Shown: piece after piece, positions 7,833 through 15,237 of the stretch
How positions within the stretch are numbered: position 1 is the first letter of the stretch
How the letters are laid out: every line of letters starts with the position of its first letter
NCBI RefSeq assembly: GCF_002482975.1
Contig: NZ_DLHA01000029.1
Span: forward strand, 36,624-100,623
Reading direction: 5' to 3'
From: Flavobacterium sp. UBA7680
GTDB taxonomy: Bacteria; Bacteroidota; Bacteroidia; Flavobacteriales; Flavobacteriaceae
Length of the DNA stretch: 64,000 nt
The notes under the pieces: generated by a model
The model's input: only the letters and a program-made list of their open reading frames with translations
Told to the model about the DNA's origin: nothing
The model's database searches: none
Made by a program: the position numbers and the translations under genes

Positions 7833-8273
7833 TCAACTCTTTTTTTCTTCTGTTTTTATTTTTGAGGATTCAATTTCTTCCCGAATTTTTGCGACACAAG
7901 TATCTAATTCTTTTTGAACTTCTTTACTCCAAAACCGAATTACTTTCCATTTTTTAGCAATTAAAAAAGCGTTGACCTCAACATCCCGTTTCATATTCCG
8001 TTCGATTTTCGGAATCCAATAATCACGATTTGATTTAATACGCAATTGCTGCGTTTCCCAATCTTTGCCGTGAAAAAATTCGCTGTCTATAAAAATGGCG
8101 ATTTTATACTTTGCAAAAGTCAAATCCGGTTTACCGAATATTTTTTTATTATTCTTTCGATAGCGATAACCCGATTCCCACAAAGCTTTGGCAAGCCTGA
8201 CTTCTTGCGTAGTTGCCGTGCTTTTTATAGCCTGCATATTTTTTCTCCGTTGTTCGGGAGTTAAATTATCCAT
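7833..8273 (-). CDS. vsr: Very short patch repair endonuclease (Vsr family)
   Basis: Vsr nicks next to T:G mismatches made by deamination of 5-methylcytosine, so it protects the sites of its partner methylase. The 146-residue protein opens DNLTPEQRRKNMQAIKS, typical of Vsr, and has the nuclease core GKPDLTFAKYKIAIFIDSEF followed by FHGKDW. The usual VFVHGCFWHGH segment is changed here to IFIDSEFFHGKDW. The zinc-binding cysteines of E. coli Vsr are mostly absent, and the only Cys is near the C-terminus. Activity may therefore differ. It is convergent with the methyltransferase, which explains its presence. Confidence 0.9.
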   Translation of the reverse strand: MDNLTPEQRRKNMQAIKSTATTQEVRLAKALWESGYRYRKNNKKIFGKPDLTFAKYKIAIFIDSEFFHGKDWETQQLRIKSNRDYWIPKIERNMKRDVEVNAFLIAKKWKVIRFWSKEVQKELDTCVAKIREEIESSKIKTEEKKS

Positions 8274-8378
8274 CTGAAGATTAAATTTGTTTCTAACAGA
8301 TAAAGTTAGGTATTTATGGAATATGGAAGTTTAATTATTCGAGCTTAGAAATTTCATTTTTCACAGCTAAAAACAAAA

Positions 8379-8409
8379 AAGCCTCTACATTTCTGTAAAG
8401 GCTTTTTAT
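8379..8409 (-). terminator. Terminator downstream of the tRNA gene
   Basis: Stem AGCCTTTACA/TGTAGAGGCT with a short loop, then six T on the minus strand. It begins 12 nt past the tRNA 3' end. Confidence 0.8.
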
Positions 8410-8420
8410 TTCTAAAGAAG

Positions 8421-8494
8421 TGGTCCCACCTGGGCTCGAACCAGGGACCACCTGATTATGAGTCAGGTGCTCTAACCAGCTGAGCTATAGGACC
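8421..8494 (-). tRNA. tRNA with CAT anticodon (Met elongator, or Ile2 after lysidine modification)
   Basis: A 74-nt cloverleaf reads on the minus strand. The acceptor stem is GGTCCTA/TGGGACC, the D arm starts TAGCTCAGCTGGTTAGAGC, the anticodon stem is CCTGA/TCAGG with loop CTCATAA, and the T loop is TTCGAGC. The anticodon CAT is at 8458-8460 (as ATG on the plus strand). CCA is not encoded. The same anticodon serves elongator Met and the TilS-modified Ile tRNA, and I cannot separate them with certainty. The gene is not near an integrase. Confidence 0.95.
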
Positions 8495-8640
8495 GGTTTA
8501 GAGGATGCAATATTACTACTATTTTTCGTTCACTCCAAATATTTTAAGACATGATTTGCATTTAATTTCAATTCAAAGTCGCAGTATTCAAAACAAGATT
8601 GATTTTCAAGACCTTATTTAAAAACAAAAAGTGATATTTT

Positions 8641-9045
8641 TTATTTAATTTCCTGACAAAGCTCGACCAAAACGCCATTTGTGTTCTTCGGATGCAGGAA
8701 AACTACCAATTTATTGTCGGCGCCTTTCTTCGGAACTTCGTTTATCAGCACAAAACCTTCGCTTTTTAAACGGGAAATTTCGGCATGAATATCTTCAACA
8801 TCAAAAGCGATGTGATGGATTCCTTCCCCTTTTTTTTCCAGAAACTTTGCAATTGGACTTTCGGGATTTGTCGCCACTAAAAGTTCAATCTTGTTATTTC
8901 CTGTTTGAAAAAATGAAGTCAAAACACCTTCACTTTCTACCGCTTCCATTTTATAAGATGGAACACCAAGCATTTTTTCGAACAATACATTTGCATCATC
9001 CATATTTTTTACCGCGATTCCGATATGTTCTATTTTATTAACCAT
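8641..9045 (-). CDS. mce: Methylmalonyl-CoA epimerase
   Basis: It interconverts (R)- and (S)-methylmalonyl-CoA in propionate/succinate metabolism. The 134-residue product is a two-module VOC (glyoxalase-fold) protein. The metal ligands are visible in KIEHIGIAVKNMD (His near residue 6), GIHHIAFDVEDI and the C-terminal VLVELCQ. The length equals known epimerases. It lies 9 nt behind a large lipoprotein gene on the same strand and is probably the last gene of that three-gene run, although no functional link to the lipoproteins is apparent. Confidence 0.92.
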   Translation of the reverse strand: MVNKIEHIGIAVKNMDDANVLFEKMLGVPSYKMEAVESEGVLTSFFQTGNNKIELLVATNPESPIAKFLEKKGEGIHHIAFDVEDIHAEISRLKSEGFVLINEVPKKGADNKLVVFLHPKNTNGVLVELCQEIK

Positions 9046-9054
9046 GATTTTCTA

Positions 9055-11412
9055 TTATTGATTAATGTAAGTATTAAAATAACCGCATTCAGCAATTACG
9101 TCTTTATAGTATTGAGTGTCTGAATAATCCTTTTTCAACGTTTTAAAACCGTTCCAGGCAATAAAATTAATTTTATCGTCTTCAACACTCCACCAATTTG
9201 TAACATTGTTATATTTATTATTGTAATATTCGTTTCGCTCGCATTTCGCAATCAAATAAACACATTTTGCTTTTTGCTCTTTTGTTGTTGCAGCCAGCAG
9301 TGCTTTTTGATAATACCCTTTAGAAACATCACAATTGGTAATCATTTTTTTCATCGAGTCTCTAAACGAATACGGACTTGAACCGTAACCAACAATACTA
9401 ATTTCATAAAAAGTTCTTCCGTTTCCAAAATGCGAAATATTGTAAAATGCATTTCCAAGCAATAAACTATTCGTATAAACATCTTCTTTTTGAGCCAGTT
9501 TATCCTGCATTTCTTTTACTGTATTTAGGAAATCAATAAAAGTATATTTTCTTTTTTGATACGCCGCATGATCACAATCGTGACAATCTTTAATACTTCC
9601 GTTAAACGGATTTCCCAAAAATTTATAATACTGAACAGAATCTGTTTCCTTCATAAAAGTAATCGCTTCAGGAATTTTATTTTTAAAAGTTGCCTGAACC
9701 GCTTGGAAATTGCTAATATCTTTCAATTTCAAACTATAAATTCCAGCACCAATTTTCTCGATTTCGGTTTTATTTGGCTTTGCCAAAAATGTTTTTATAT
9801 CCAGCAGATTTTTTTCATTGTCATAAAAAGCATTTCCGTCATTCCAGTAACTGTAACGCGATTCTCCAAAAATCTCTGCCATTACCGGATCTGATTTTCC
9901 TTTATAAAGTGATGAAAGATAACTTCTGCTCCAAGAAGAAGCATTTTGATAACGAAACTCTCCTTCTTTATATGTTTTAGGAAGTTCATAATACAGCCAG
10001 TTTAAATCGGCTAGAATTGTTTTCTCGTTTTTATCTGTCAGTTTATCAATTTTATTCAAATTATTTACAAAGCGTAACAAACGAAGCTGCATTCCCGCCA
10101 ATTCTGTTTTCGGAAGCGTTTTGACCGCTTTATCAAAACTTTTATCCGCATTTGCATAATCGCCTTTTAAAGTCTGTAAATAACCCAAAGACAAATCCCA
10201 TAAATAAGGTCTTGCTGTATTATCGGCAGCCGAAATTTTGGCAACTAAATCAAAAGCACTTTTATCTATTTTAGATTGATTTTCAGTTTTATTCTCCGCA
10301 ACCGTTTGGTTTTTCACCGGCTGATTTTCTTCTGCTTTTTGCTGAAATGAATTATTAAGCGCCTGTTCTTGCTTGTTTACCAATCGAGTTGCCAGATAAT
10401 TTAAGTGTTCACTTTTTGGATCTAACTCATAAATTTTTTCAATAGCTTGTTTTTCATCTTTATAAAATCCGTGAATCGCCCAAAGCGCCGCTTTCTCTTT
10501 ATTATTTTTTGCCATTGCCAACGATTTTGTCCAGTCAGTCTCATTTTTTGGATGAAAACTATACGCCGTTACAATTCTCAGTTCCGGACATTTGTCAAAA
10601 ACCTGTGCATACAAATAATTAGAAACTGCATATTTTTTCTGCTGATAATTGATTCCGGCAACATATGAAAGTGCACGATAATACAATACATTTTTAGGAA
10701 CAGAACTTTCGGTTTTATTAAAAAAGTCAATTGCTTTTTGTTTGCTGTTGCTGTAAAAACGAGCTTTCATCGTTAGAAACCAATATCTGTTTTTCAAAAA
10801 TGGATCGGCAGTCGTGTTGTAAACATTTTCGATCGACTGGATCATTTGCAAATCCTTAAAAGTTTTGGCCACAACAGGATCATAACTCCAATAATCTTCG
10901 CCAATTGAAACGGTTTCTATTTTTTGTGCCAAATACAAAAACTCAACAAAGCTTTTCACTTTTGCGTCTTTCAATGCCATTTTTTTACCCCATTTTATGG
11001 ATGAAGGATTTTGCTTTTTGTTTTTATAAAAAACATGAAGATCTGTAATTTCTTCTTTGTTTTTAATGGTATTTTTTTCATCCGAATAATATCTTGGCTT
11101 ATCATCTCCAATTAAAAAATAATTGACAGTCGTAGTGTCAACAACACCTTTTAGATAAGTTCCCCAATCTGATTTTATGTTTTCGTTGAAACGCGAATTG
11201 TGTTTAGTGTCAAAACCAACTCCGTAAAAGATATCTCCGGCCAAAAACAATGGCGAATACGATTTATCTGCAAAAGTTTCGGGCGTGAAATTAGAATTGT
11301 AGCCGAAAAAACCCCAGTCATCTCCGCCGCCGCAGGCATATAGTATTCCGTAAGCCGAAAGTATCGTGACACTAGAAACAAGAAACAACTTGCTCAAAAA
11401 TATTCTTTTCAT
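9055..11412 (-). CDS. Large lipoprotein of unknown function with TPR-like helices
   Basis: The 785-residue product has a signal sequence ending ILYACGGGDDWG, a plausible lipobox with Cys at about residue 27. The body contains helical repeats with alternating Tyr/Ala and acidic residues (about residues 200-460, for example LGYLQTLKGDYANADKSFDK), which resemble TPR units. A Cys-rich spot DCHDCDHAAYQ lies near residue 612. I recognise no catalytic domain. Its start overlaps the end of the upstream lipoprotein gene by 41 nt, so translation is probably coupled. It may be an outer-membrane scaffold. This is not a family I can name. Confidence 0.75.
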   Translation of the reverse strand: MKRIFLSKLFLVSSVTILSAYGILYACGGGDDWGFFGYNSNFTPETFADKSYSPLFLAGDIFYGVGFDTKHNSRFNENIKSDWGTYLKGVVDTTTVNYFLIGDDKPRYYSDEKNTIKNKEEITDLHVFYKNKKQNPSSIKWGKKMALKDAKVKSFVEFLYLAQKIETVSIGEDYWSYDPVVAKTFKDLQMIQSIENVYNTTADPFLKNRYWFLTMKARFYSNSKQKAIDFFNKTESSVPKNVLYYRALSYVAGINYQQKKYAVSNYLYAQVFDKCPELRIVTAYSFHPKNETDWTKSLAMAKNNKEKAALWAIHGFYKDEKQAIEKIYELDPKSEHLNYLATRLVNKQEQALNNSFQQKAEENQPVKNQTVAENKTENQSKIDKSAFDLVAKISAADNTARPYLWDLSLGYLQTLKGDYANADKSFDKAVKTLPKTELAGMQLRLLRFVNNLNKIDKLTDKNEKTILADLNWLYYELPKTYKEGEFRYQNASSWSRSYLSSLYKGKSDPVMAEIFGESRYSYWNDGNAFYDNEKNLLDIKTFLAKPNKTEIEKIGAGIYSLKLKDISNFQAVQATFKNKIPEAITFMKETDSVQYYKFLGNPFNGSIKDCHDCDHAAYQKRKYTFIDFLNTVKEMQDKLAQKEDVYTNSLLLGNAFYNISHFGNGRTFYEISIVGYGSSPYSFRDSMKKMITNCDVSKGYYQKALLAATTKEQKAKCVYLIAKCERNEYYNNKYNNVTNWWSVEDDKINFIAWNGFKTLKKDYSDTQYYKDVIAECGYFNTYINQ

Positions 11413-12376
11413 AACTTTTTAAATTGAATTCGTCTAAATCGTAAAATATAATTTCTTTTGGGGCTTTCGCCGAGTTTTCGCTCAAATCTTCCCCCATTTC
11501 TTTTAAATCTTCGGCAGAAATGGATTCTATTTTAAGGAGATCATTTTCTTCATAATAAACACCATTTTTATAATTTGATTGTCTGGCTTTAAAAAAAACA
11601 GAATTTATCTGAACAAAATTTGTATCCTTTTTGAGTTCGCTGAAATTCAGTTTTGAACGGAGTCCAACAACTTTTTGATTTCTGATATGAACCGCCCAAG
11701 AATATATTGGTAATGCATAATCAAGATTGAGCGGATATTTCTTTAAACTCTTTAAATAATTGGCCGAGATTTTTTGGCTGTAAATAGAATTTAACGAATC
11801 TGGCGCAATAGTTCCCATATTGTAAAACATCAAAACGCCGTGATCTACATTTGGGATTTTTGTTTTTCTGAAATATTTTACCTGATGAAGCCTGATTGTT
11901 GCCGAGAGTTTTTTCTGTGAAAGCTTTTTAATCTGTTCAATAAACTTCAAATAATTGTCTTTGCTGTTTAATGTCCAATCGCAGTCAATTTGAATTTCAG
12001 TATGATTGATTTTATTATTTGTATTGATTTCATCAATTAAATGAATCGTCTTTTTGGCCAAATCTTCAATATCAAGATTGGTTTGCAGCATTACTTTATT
12101 CTGAATAAAAACCACGGGAACAATTTCAAAATTTTGAGTATTTTCCTGAAAATGAATTGGACTTATGGGAATTGGAGACTGCGTTTCAGGATGAAGTCCG
12201 ATGTCAAAATAACGAACATACAATTTGTGAACGTCATTATCTTTTAAAACTTCCTTTTCTGTTTGAGAGAACTTCAAATTGGTTTTCCAATAATAAAAAG
12301 CAATTACAGGTTTGTCATTTTTACTGCAGGCAGAAAACAAAACAACCATTACAACCAAAAAAATTCTTTTTATCAA
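11372..12376 (-). CDS. Lipoprotein with a TIM-barrel-like (DUF3142-like) fold
   Basis: The 334-residue product has a clear lipoprotein signal (MIKRIFLVVMVVLFSACSKN, Cys17). The body has features of a glycosidase-like barrel: FYYWKTNL at the start, TEIQIDCDWTLNSKDNYLKF near the middle with acidic residues at a strand end, then VLMFYNMG and YALPIYSW. This resembles DUF3142-type proteins, but I am not certain. A -7 candidate TACTTTTG lies on the minus strand at 12402-12409, 26 nt before the start. It overlaps the next gene by 41 nt and is probably co-transcribed with it and mce. Confidence 0.75.
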   Translation of the reverse strand: MIKRIFLVVMVVLFSACSKNDKPVIAFYYWKTNLKFSQTEKEVLKDNDVHKLYVRYFDIGLHPETQSPIPISPIHFQENTQNFEIVPVVFIQNKVMLQTNLDIEDLAKKTIHLIDEINTNNKINHTEIQIDCDWTLNSKDNYLKFIEQIKKLSQKKLSATIRLHQVKYFRKTKIPNVDHGVLMFYNMGTIAPDSLNSIYSQKISANYLKSLKKYPLNLDYALPIYSWAVHIRNQKVVGLRSKLNFSELKKDTNFVQINSVFFKARQSNYKNGVYYEENDLLKIESISAEDLKEMGEDLSENSAKAPKEIIFYDLDEFNLKSYEKNIFEQVVSCF

Positions 12377-12547
12377 AACCGGAGGAAATTATATTTGAAC
12401 TCAAAAGTAAGAAATTATAGCCTATTGTTTATTTCTTATTCAAAAAAAGAAGTAAATCTAAAAGCTGTAAATCCTAATAAATGGCCAAAAAATTTCAATT
12501 AAAGCAAATATAATTGTTATTTTGTGCAATCAAATTTAAAAACCGCT

Positions 12548-14236
12548 ATGTTTAAAAGCAAACTCAAATACATTTCATTTTTATTGGTATTATTAATGAT
12601 GAGCTGCGCCAAAAGAGGCAGTATAACTGGCGGATTAAAAGATACTTTGGCTCCTGTTTTGGTTTCGAGTGTTCCTAAAAATTTCAGTACTGATTTTAAA
12701 GGAAACGAAATTACATTGGTTTTTGATGAATACGTAAAGTTGAAAAACCTCAACAAACAGCTTGTTATTTCACCTCCAATGAAAAATGAGCCGTTGATTT
12801 ATCCAACTGGTGTTAGTAAATTTTTAAACATAAAAATTAAAGATACTTTACAGCCTAACACAACGTATAGTTTTAATTTTGGACAAAGTATTACGGATAA
12901 TAATGAAGGAAATGCGATAAACCAATTTAAATATGTTTTTTCGACAGGACCTTATATTGATTCGCTAAAACTTAGAGGAAGTATTAAGGATTCGTATGAA
13001 AAAAAGGTAGATAATTTTGTTTCTGTAATGTTGTATGAAGCAAATGATAAATACAAAGACTCTGTTATTTACAAAGATTTTCCGCGTTACGTTACCAATA
13101 CTTTAGACAGTTTAAGAACTTTTGAATTTGAAAATTTAAAAGCCGGAAAATATCTTTTGGTTGCTTTAAAAGATAAATCAAGCAATAATAAATACAACCC
13201 AAAAGATGATAAAATCGGGTTTATCAAACATTTTATTACGGTGCCAAATGACACTGTTTTTGACTTGGAATTATTTAAGGAAACACTTCCGTTAAAGGCT
13301 GTAAAACCAATTCAGGCGTCTGGAAACAGATTACTTTTACCTTACGAAGGAAAACAAAATTTCAAGATCAACAAACCAACTATTGTCCTTAAAAACAACG
13401 ATCAGGTTCTTGAAACCATTATAACGCAGTTTCCTAAAAAAGATTCGCTTCAGGTTTGGTATAAACCTTTAAAAGCCGATTCTTTATCTTTAGAAGTTAG
13501 TCGAGATACCTATAAAAAGAGGTTTACTTTTAGGGTAAAAGACCAGAAAAAGGACACGATGAATATTAAAGCGGTTCAAAACGGTATAATCAATTTTAGA
13601 GAAAGATTTACTTTAGAAACCGAAACGCCTTTGGTGAAATTCGATAAAACGAAAATTAAATTAGTCAATAAAGATTCGACAGCTGTTGATTTTACTACAG
13701 AATATGACGAATTCAATCAGAAACTGTATGTTGATTTCAAAAAAGAACCTCAGGAAAAATACAATTTTACATTTTTCCCGGGCGCGTTGACTGATTTCTA
13801 TGAAAAAACAAACGATACTTTATCATATAAACTATCCACAAAAGAAGCTGCCGATTACGGAAATTTAGTTTTGAATTTGAAAAACGTAAAACGTTTCCCA
13901 ATCATTGTTGAAATAACAAACAAAAAAGGCGATGAAGTTTTGGCCAGCGAATATTCTGAAGGAAATACTAAAATTGAATTCAATTTATTAGTTCCAACTC
14001 AGTTTACGGTTAGGATTATTTACGACGATAATAAAAACAAAATGTACGATGCCGGAAGTTTTCTCGACAAGCGTTATGCCGAAGAAGTTTTTTATTATCA
14101 GCAGGAAGTCGATGTCCGCAGCAATTGGGATGTTGATCAAAGCGTGGATTTAAGTATTCCGTATAGTCCCGAAATAGAGAAAAAAGAAGACGAGAAAAAG
14201 AAGAAAAAAGAGGAAAAACAACGAAAAGCTTTCTAG
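12548..14236 (+). CDS. Lipoprotein with N-terminal bacterial Ig-like domain
   Basis: From the ATG at 12548 the product is 562 residues with a textbook lipoprotein signal (FKSKLKYISFLLVLLMMSCA, Cys about 19). Residues 30-120 form an Ig-like domain of the Big_5/SbsA type (LAPVLVSSVPKNFSTDF and ITLVFDEYVKLKN). The rest is beta-rich and ends in a Lys/Glu-rich tail. A GTG 24 nt upstream (12524) would add eight residues before the signal and sits in a TATTTTG promoter-like stretch, so I prefer the ATG. It is divergent from the lipoprotein operon and overlaps the convergent omega-amidase gene by 4 nt. Function is unknown. Confidence 0.82.
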   Translation: MFKSKLKYISFLLVLLMMSCAKRGSITGGLKDTLAPVLVSSVPKNFSTDFKGNEITLVFDEYVKLKNLNKQLVISPPMKNEPLIYPTGVSKFLNIKIKDTLQPNTTYSFNFGQSITDNNEGNAINQFKYVFSTGPYIDSLKLRGSIKDSYEKKVDNFVSVMLYEANDKYKDSVIYKDFPRYVTNTLDSLRTFEFENLKAGKYLLVALKDKSSNNKYNPKDDKIGFIKHFITVPNDTVFDLELFKETLPLKAVKPIQASGNRLLLPYEGKQNFKINKPTIVLKNNDQVLETIITQFPKKDSLQVWYKPLKADSLSLEVSRDTYKKRFTFRVKDQKKDTMNIKAVQNGIINFRERFTLETETPLVKFDKTKIKLVNKDSTAVDFTTEYDEFNQKLYVDFKKEPQEKYNFTFFPGALTDFYEKTNDTLSYKLSTKEAADYGNLVLNLKNVKRFPIIVEITNKKGDEVLASEYSEGNTKIEFNLLVPTQFTVRIIYDDNKNKMYDAGSFLDKRYAEEVFYYQQEVDVRSNWDVDQSVDLSIPYSPEIEKKEDEKKKKKEEKQRKAF

Positions 14237-15000
14237 ATTTTAATCTCAAAAATATCTTTGTCGCTTAAAAAGTCGAGCTTTTTTCGGGTTTCCAGCATTT
14301 CATTTTTATCTAAATCAACTACAAAAACACCTTCTGTTTCTTGTGGTTCTAAAATGTAATTTCCTAAAAAGTCAACAACCTGCGAATGTCCTGTATGTTC
14401 GTAGTTGTTGGCGTCAAGCCCAATTCTGTTTACACCCACAACATAACTTAGGTTTTCAATCGCGCGCGCTTTAAGCAAAGCGTCCCAAGCGTTGGTGCGT
14501 ACCTTTGGCCAATTGGCCACATATAAAAGTAAATCGTAATTTTCGACATTGCGCACGAAAACCGGGAAACGTAAATCGTAGCAAACCTGCAGGCAGATTT
14601 TCCATCCTAAATAATCAACCATTACTTTTTGAGTTCCGGCAGTGTAGAATTTGTCTTCGCCGGCTAATGAAAATAAATGTCGTTTGTCATAATACTGTAT
14701 CTCTCCTGACGGAAAAACAAAAAACATTCTGTTATAATAATTGCCATTTTCGGTAATTACAACACTTCCGGTAACGGCACTATTTTTTTCTTTCGCAATA
14801 AATTTCATCCACAAAACAGTTTCCCCTTCCATCGTTTCTGCAACTGCCGACGGATTCATAGTAAATCCTGTCGAAAACATCTCAGGCAAAACAATCAAAT
14901 TGACCTGCTGATCGATCTGTTTTATTTTCGATTCAAAGTTTTTTCTGTTTGCAGAAGCTTCTTCCCAAACCAATTCTGATTGAATAAGTGCGATTTTCAT
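14233..15000 (-). CDS. Omega-amidase/nitrilase-family amidohydrolase (YafV-like)
   Basis: Nitrilase-superfamily enzymes of this type hydrolyse alpha-ketoglutaramate and similar omega-amides, a metabolite repair role. The 255-residue protein shows the Glu-Lys-Cys triad: Glu40 in VLPEMFSTGF, Lys106 in YDKRHLF and Cys140 in CLQVCYDLRFP. Length and motifs match the YafV group rather than nitrilases with long tails. A minus-strand TATTTTTG lies only 5 nt before the start (15005-15012), so the mRNA may be leaderless. The 3' end overlaps the convergent lipoprotein gene by 4 nt. Confidence 0.9.
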   Translation of the reverse strand: MKIALIQSELVWEEASANRKNFESKIKQIDQQVNLIVLPEMFSTGFTMNPSAVAETMEGETVLWMKFIAKEKNSAVTGSVVITENGNYYNRMFFVFPSGEIQYYDKRHLFSLAGEDKFYTAGTQKVMVDYLGWKICLQVCYDLRFPVFVRNVENYDLLLYVANWPKVRTNAWDALLKARAIENLSYVVGVNRIGLDANNYEHTGHSQVVDFLGNYILEPQETEGVFVVDLDKNEMLETRKKLDFLSDKDIFEIKI

Positions 15001-15129
15001 TTTTCAAAAATACGAATTTTCAGCCAAAATTATTTTTTTAATGAAAAAGCTCATTTTGCAAAATTTTCTCAGAACACCTTTAAAAATCAAATGTTTTTAA
15101 GATTAAAAAAATACTTGGAGAAATTTTAT

Positions 15130-15164
15130 TGCAAAAAAAATGCAGTTATTGCAAAAAAAATGCA
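15130..15164 (+). promoter_or_regulatory. Two direct copies of a 15-nt palindromic motif before susC
   Basis: The 15-mer TGCAAAAAAAATGCA (TGCA, seven A, TGCA) occurs at 15130-15144 and 15150-15164, exactly 20 nt apart and therefore on about the same face of the helix. The second copy ends 19 nt before a -7 element. The same 15-mer recurs before the GH20 gene at 27197-27211. This is a probable transcription factor site, and the DeoR-type regulator encoded at 26293-27069 is the nearest candidate. Confidence 0.65.
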
Positions 15165-15183
15165 AATGTTTAAAATTAATCTA

Positions 15184-15191
15184 TATATTTG
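15184..15191 (+). promoter_or_regulatory. -7 promoter element of the susCD transcript
   Basis: TATATTTG fits the Bacteroidota -7 consensus TAnnTTTG and lies 47 nt before the susC start. No clear TTG lies about 20 nt upstream. The paired 15-mer motifs cover that zone instead, which suggests regulated use. Confidence 0.55.
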
Positions 15192-15237
15192 ATTTGCCAA
15201 TAAAAAACCAAAAGAAAAACATGAAAACCAAACTATT

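Noticed and set aside
6839..8273. Complete restriction-modification system
   Set aside because: No restriction endonuclease gene is near. Vsr is a mismatch repair nuclease, and the DUF262 gene is 35 kb away.
8679..9041. 120-residue plus-strand ORF opposite mce
   Set aside because: Shadow of the epimerase gene. Cys- and Leu-rich translation without any family likeness.
12524..12547. GTG start that extends the Ig-like lipoprotein by eight residues
   Set aside because: It would put polar residues before a perfect lipoprotein signal and overlaps a promoter-like stretch.
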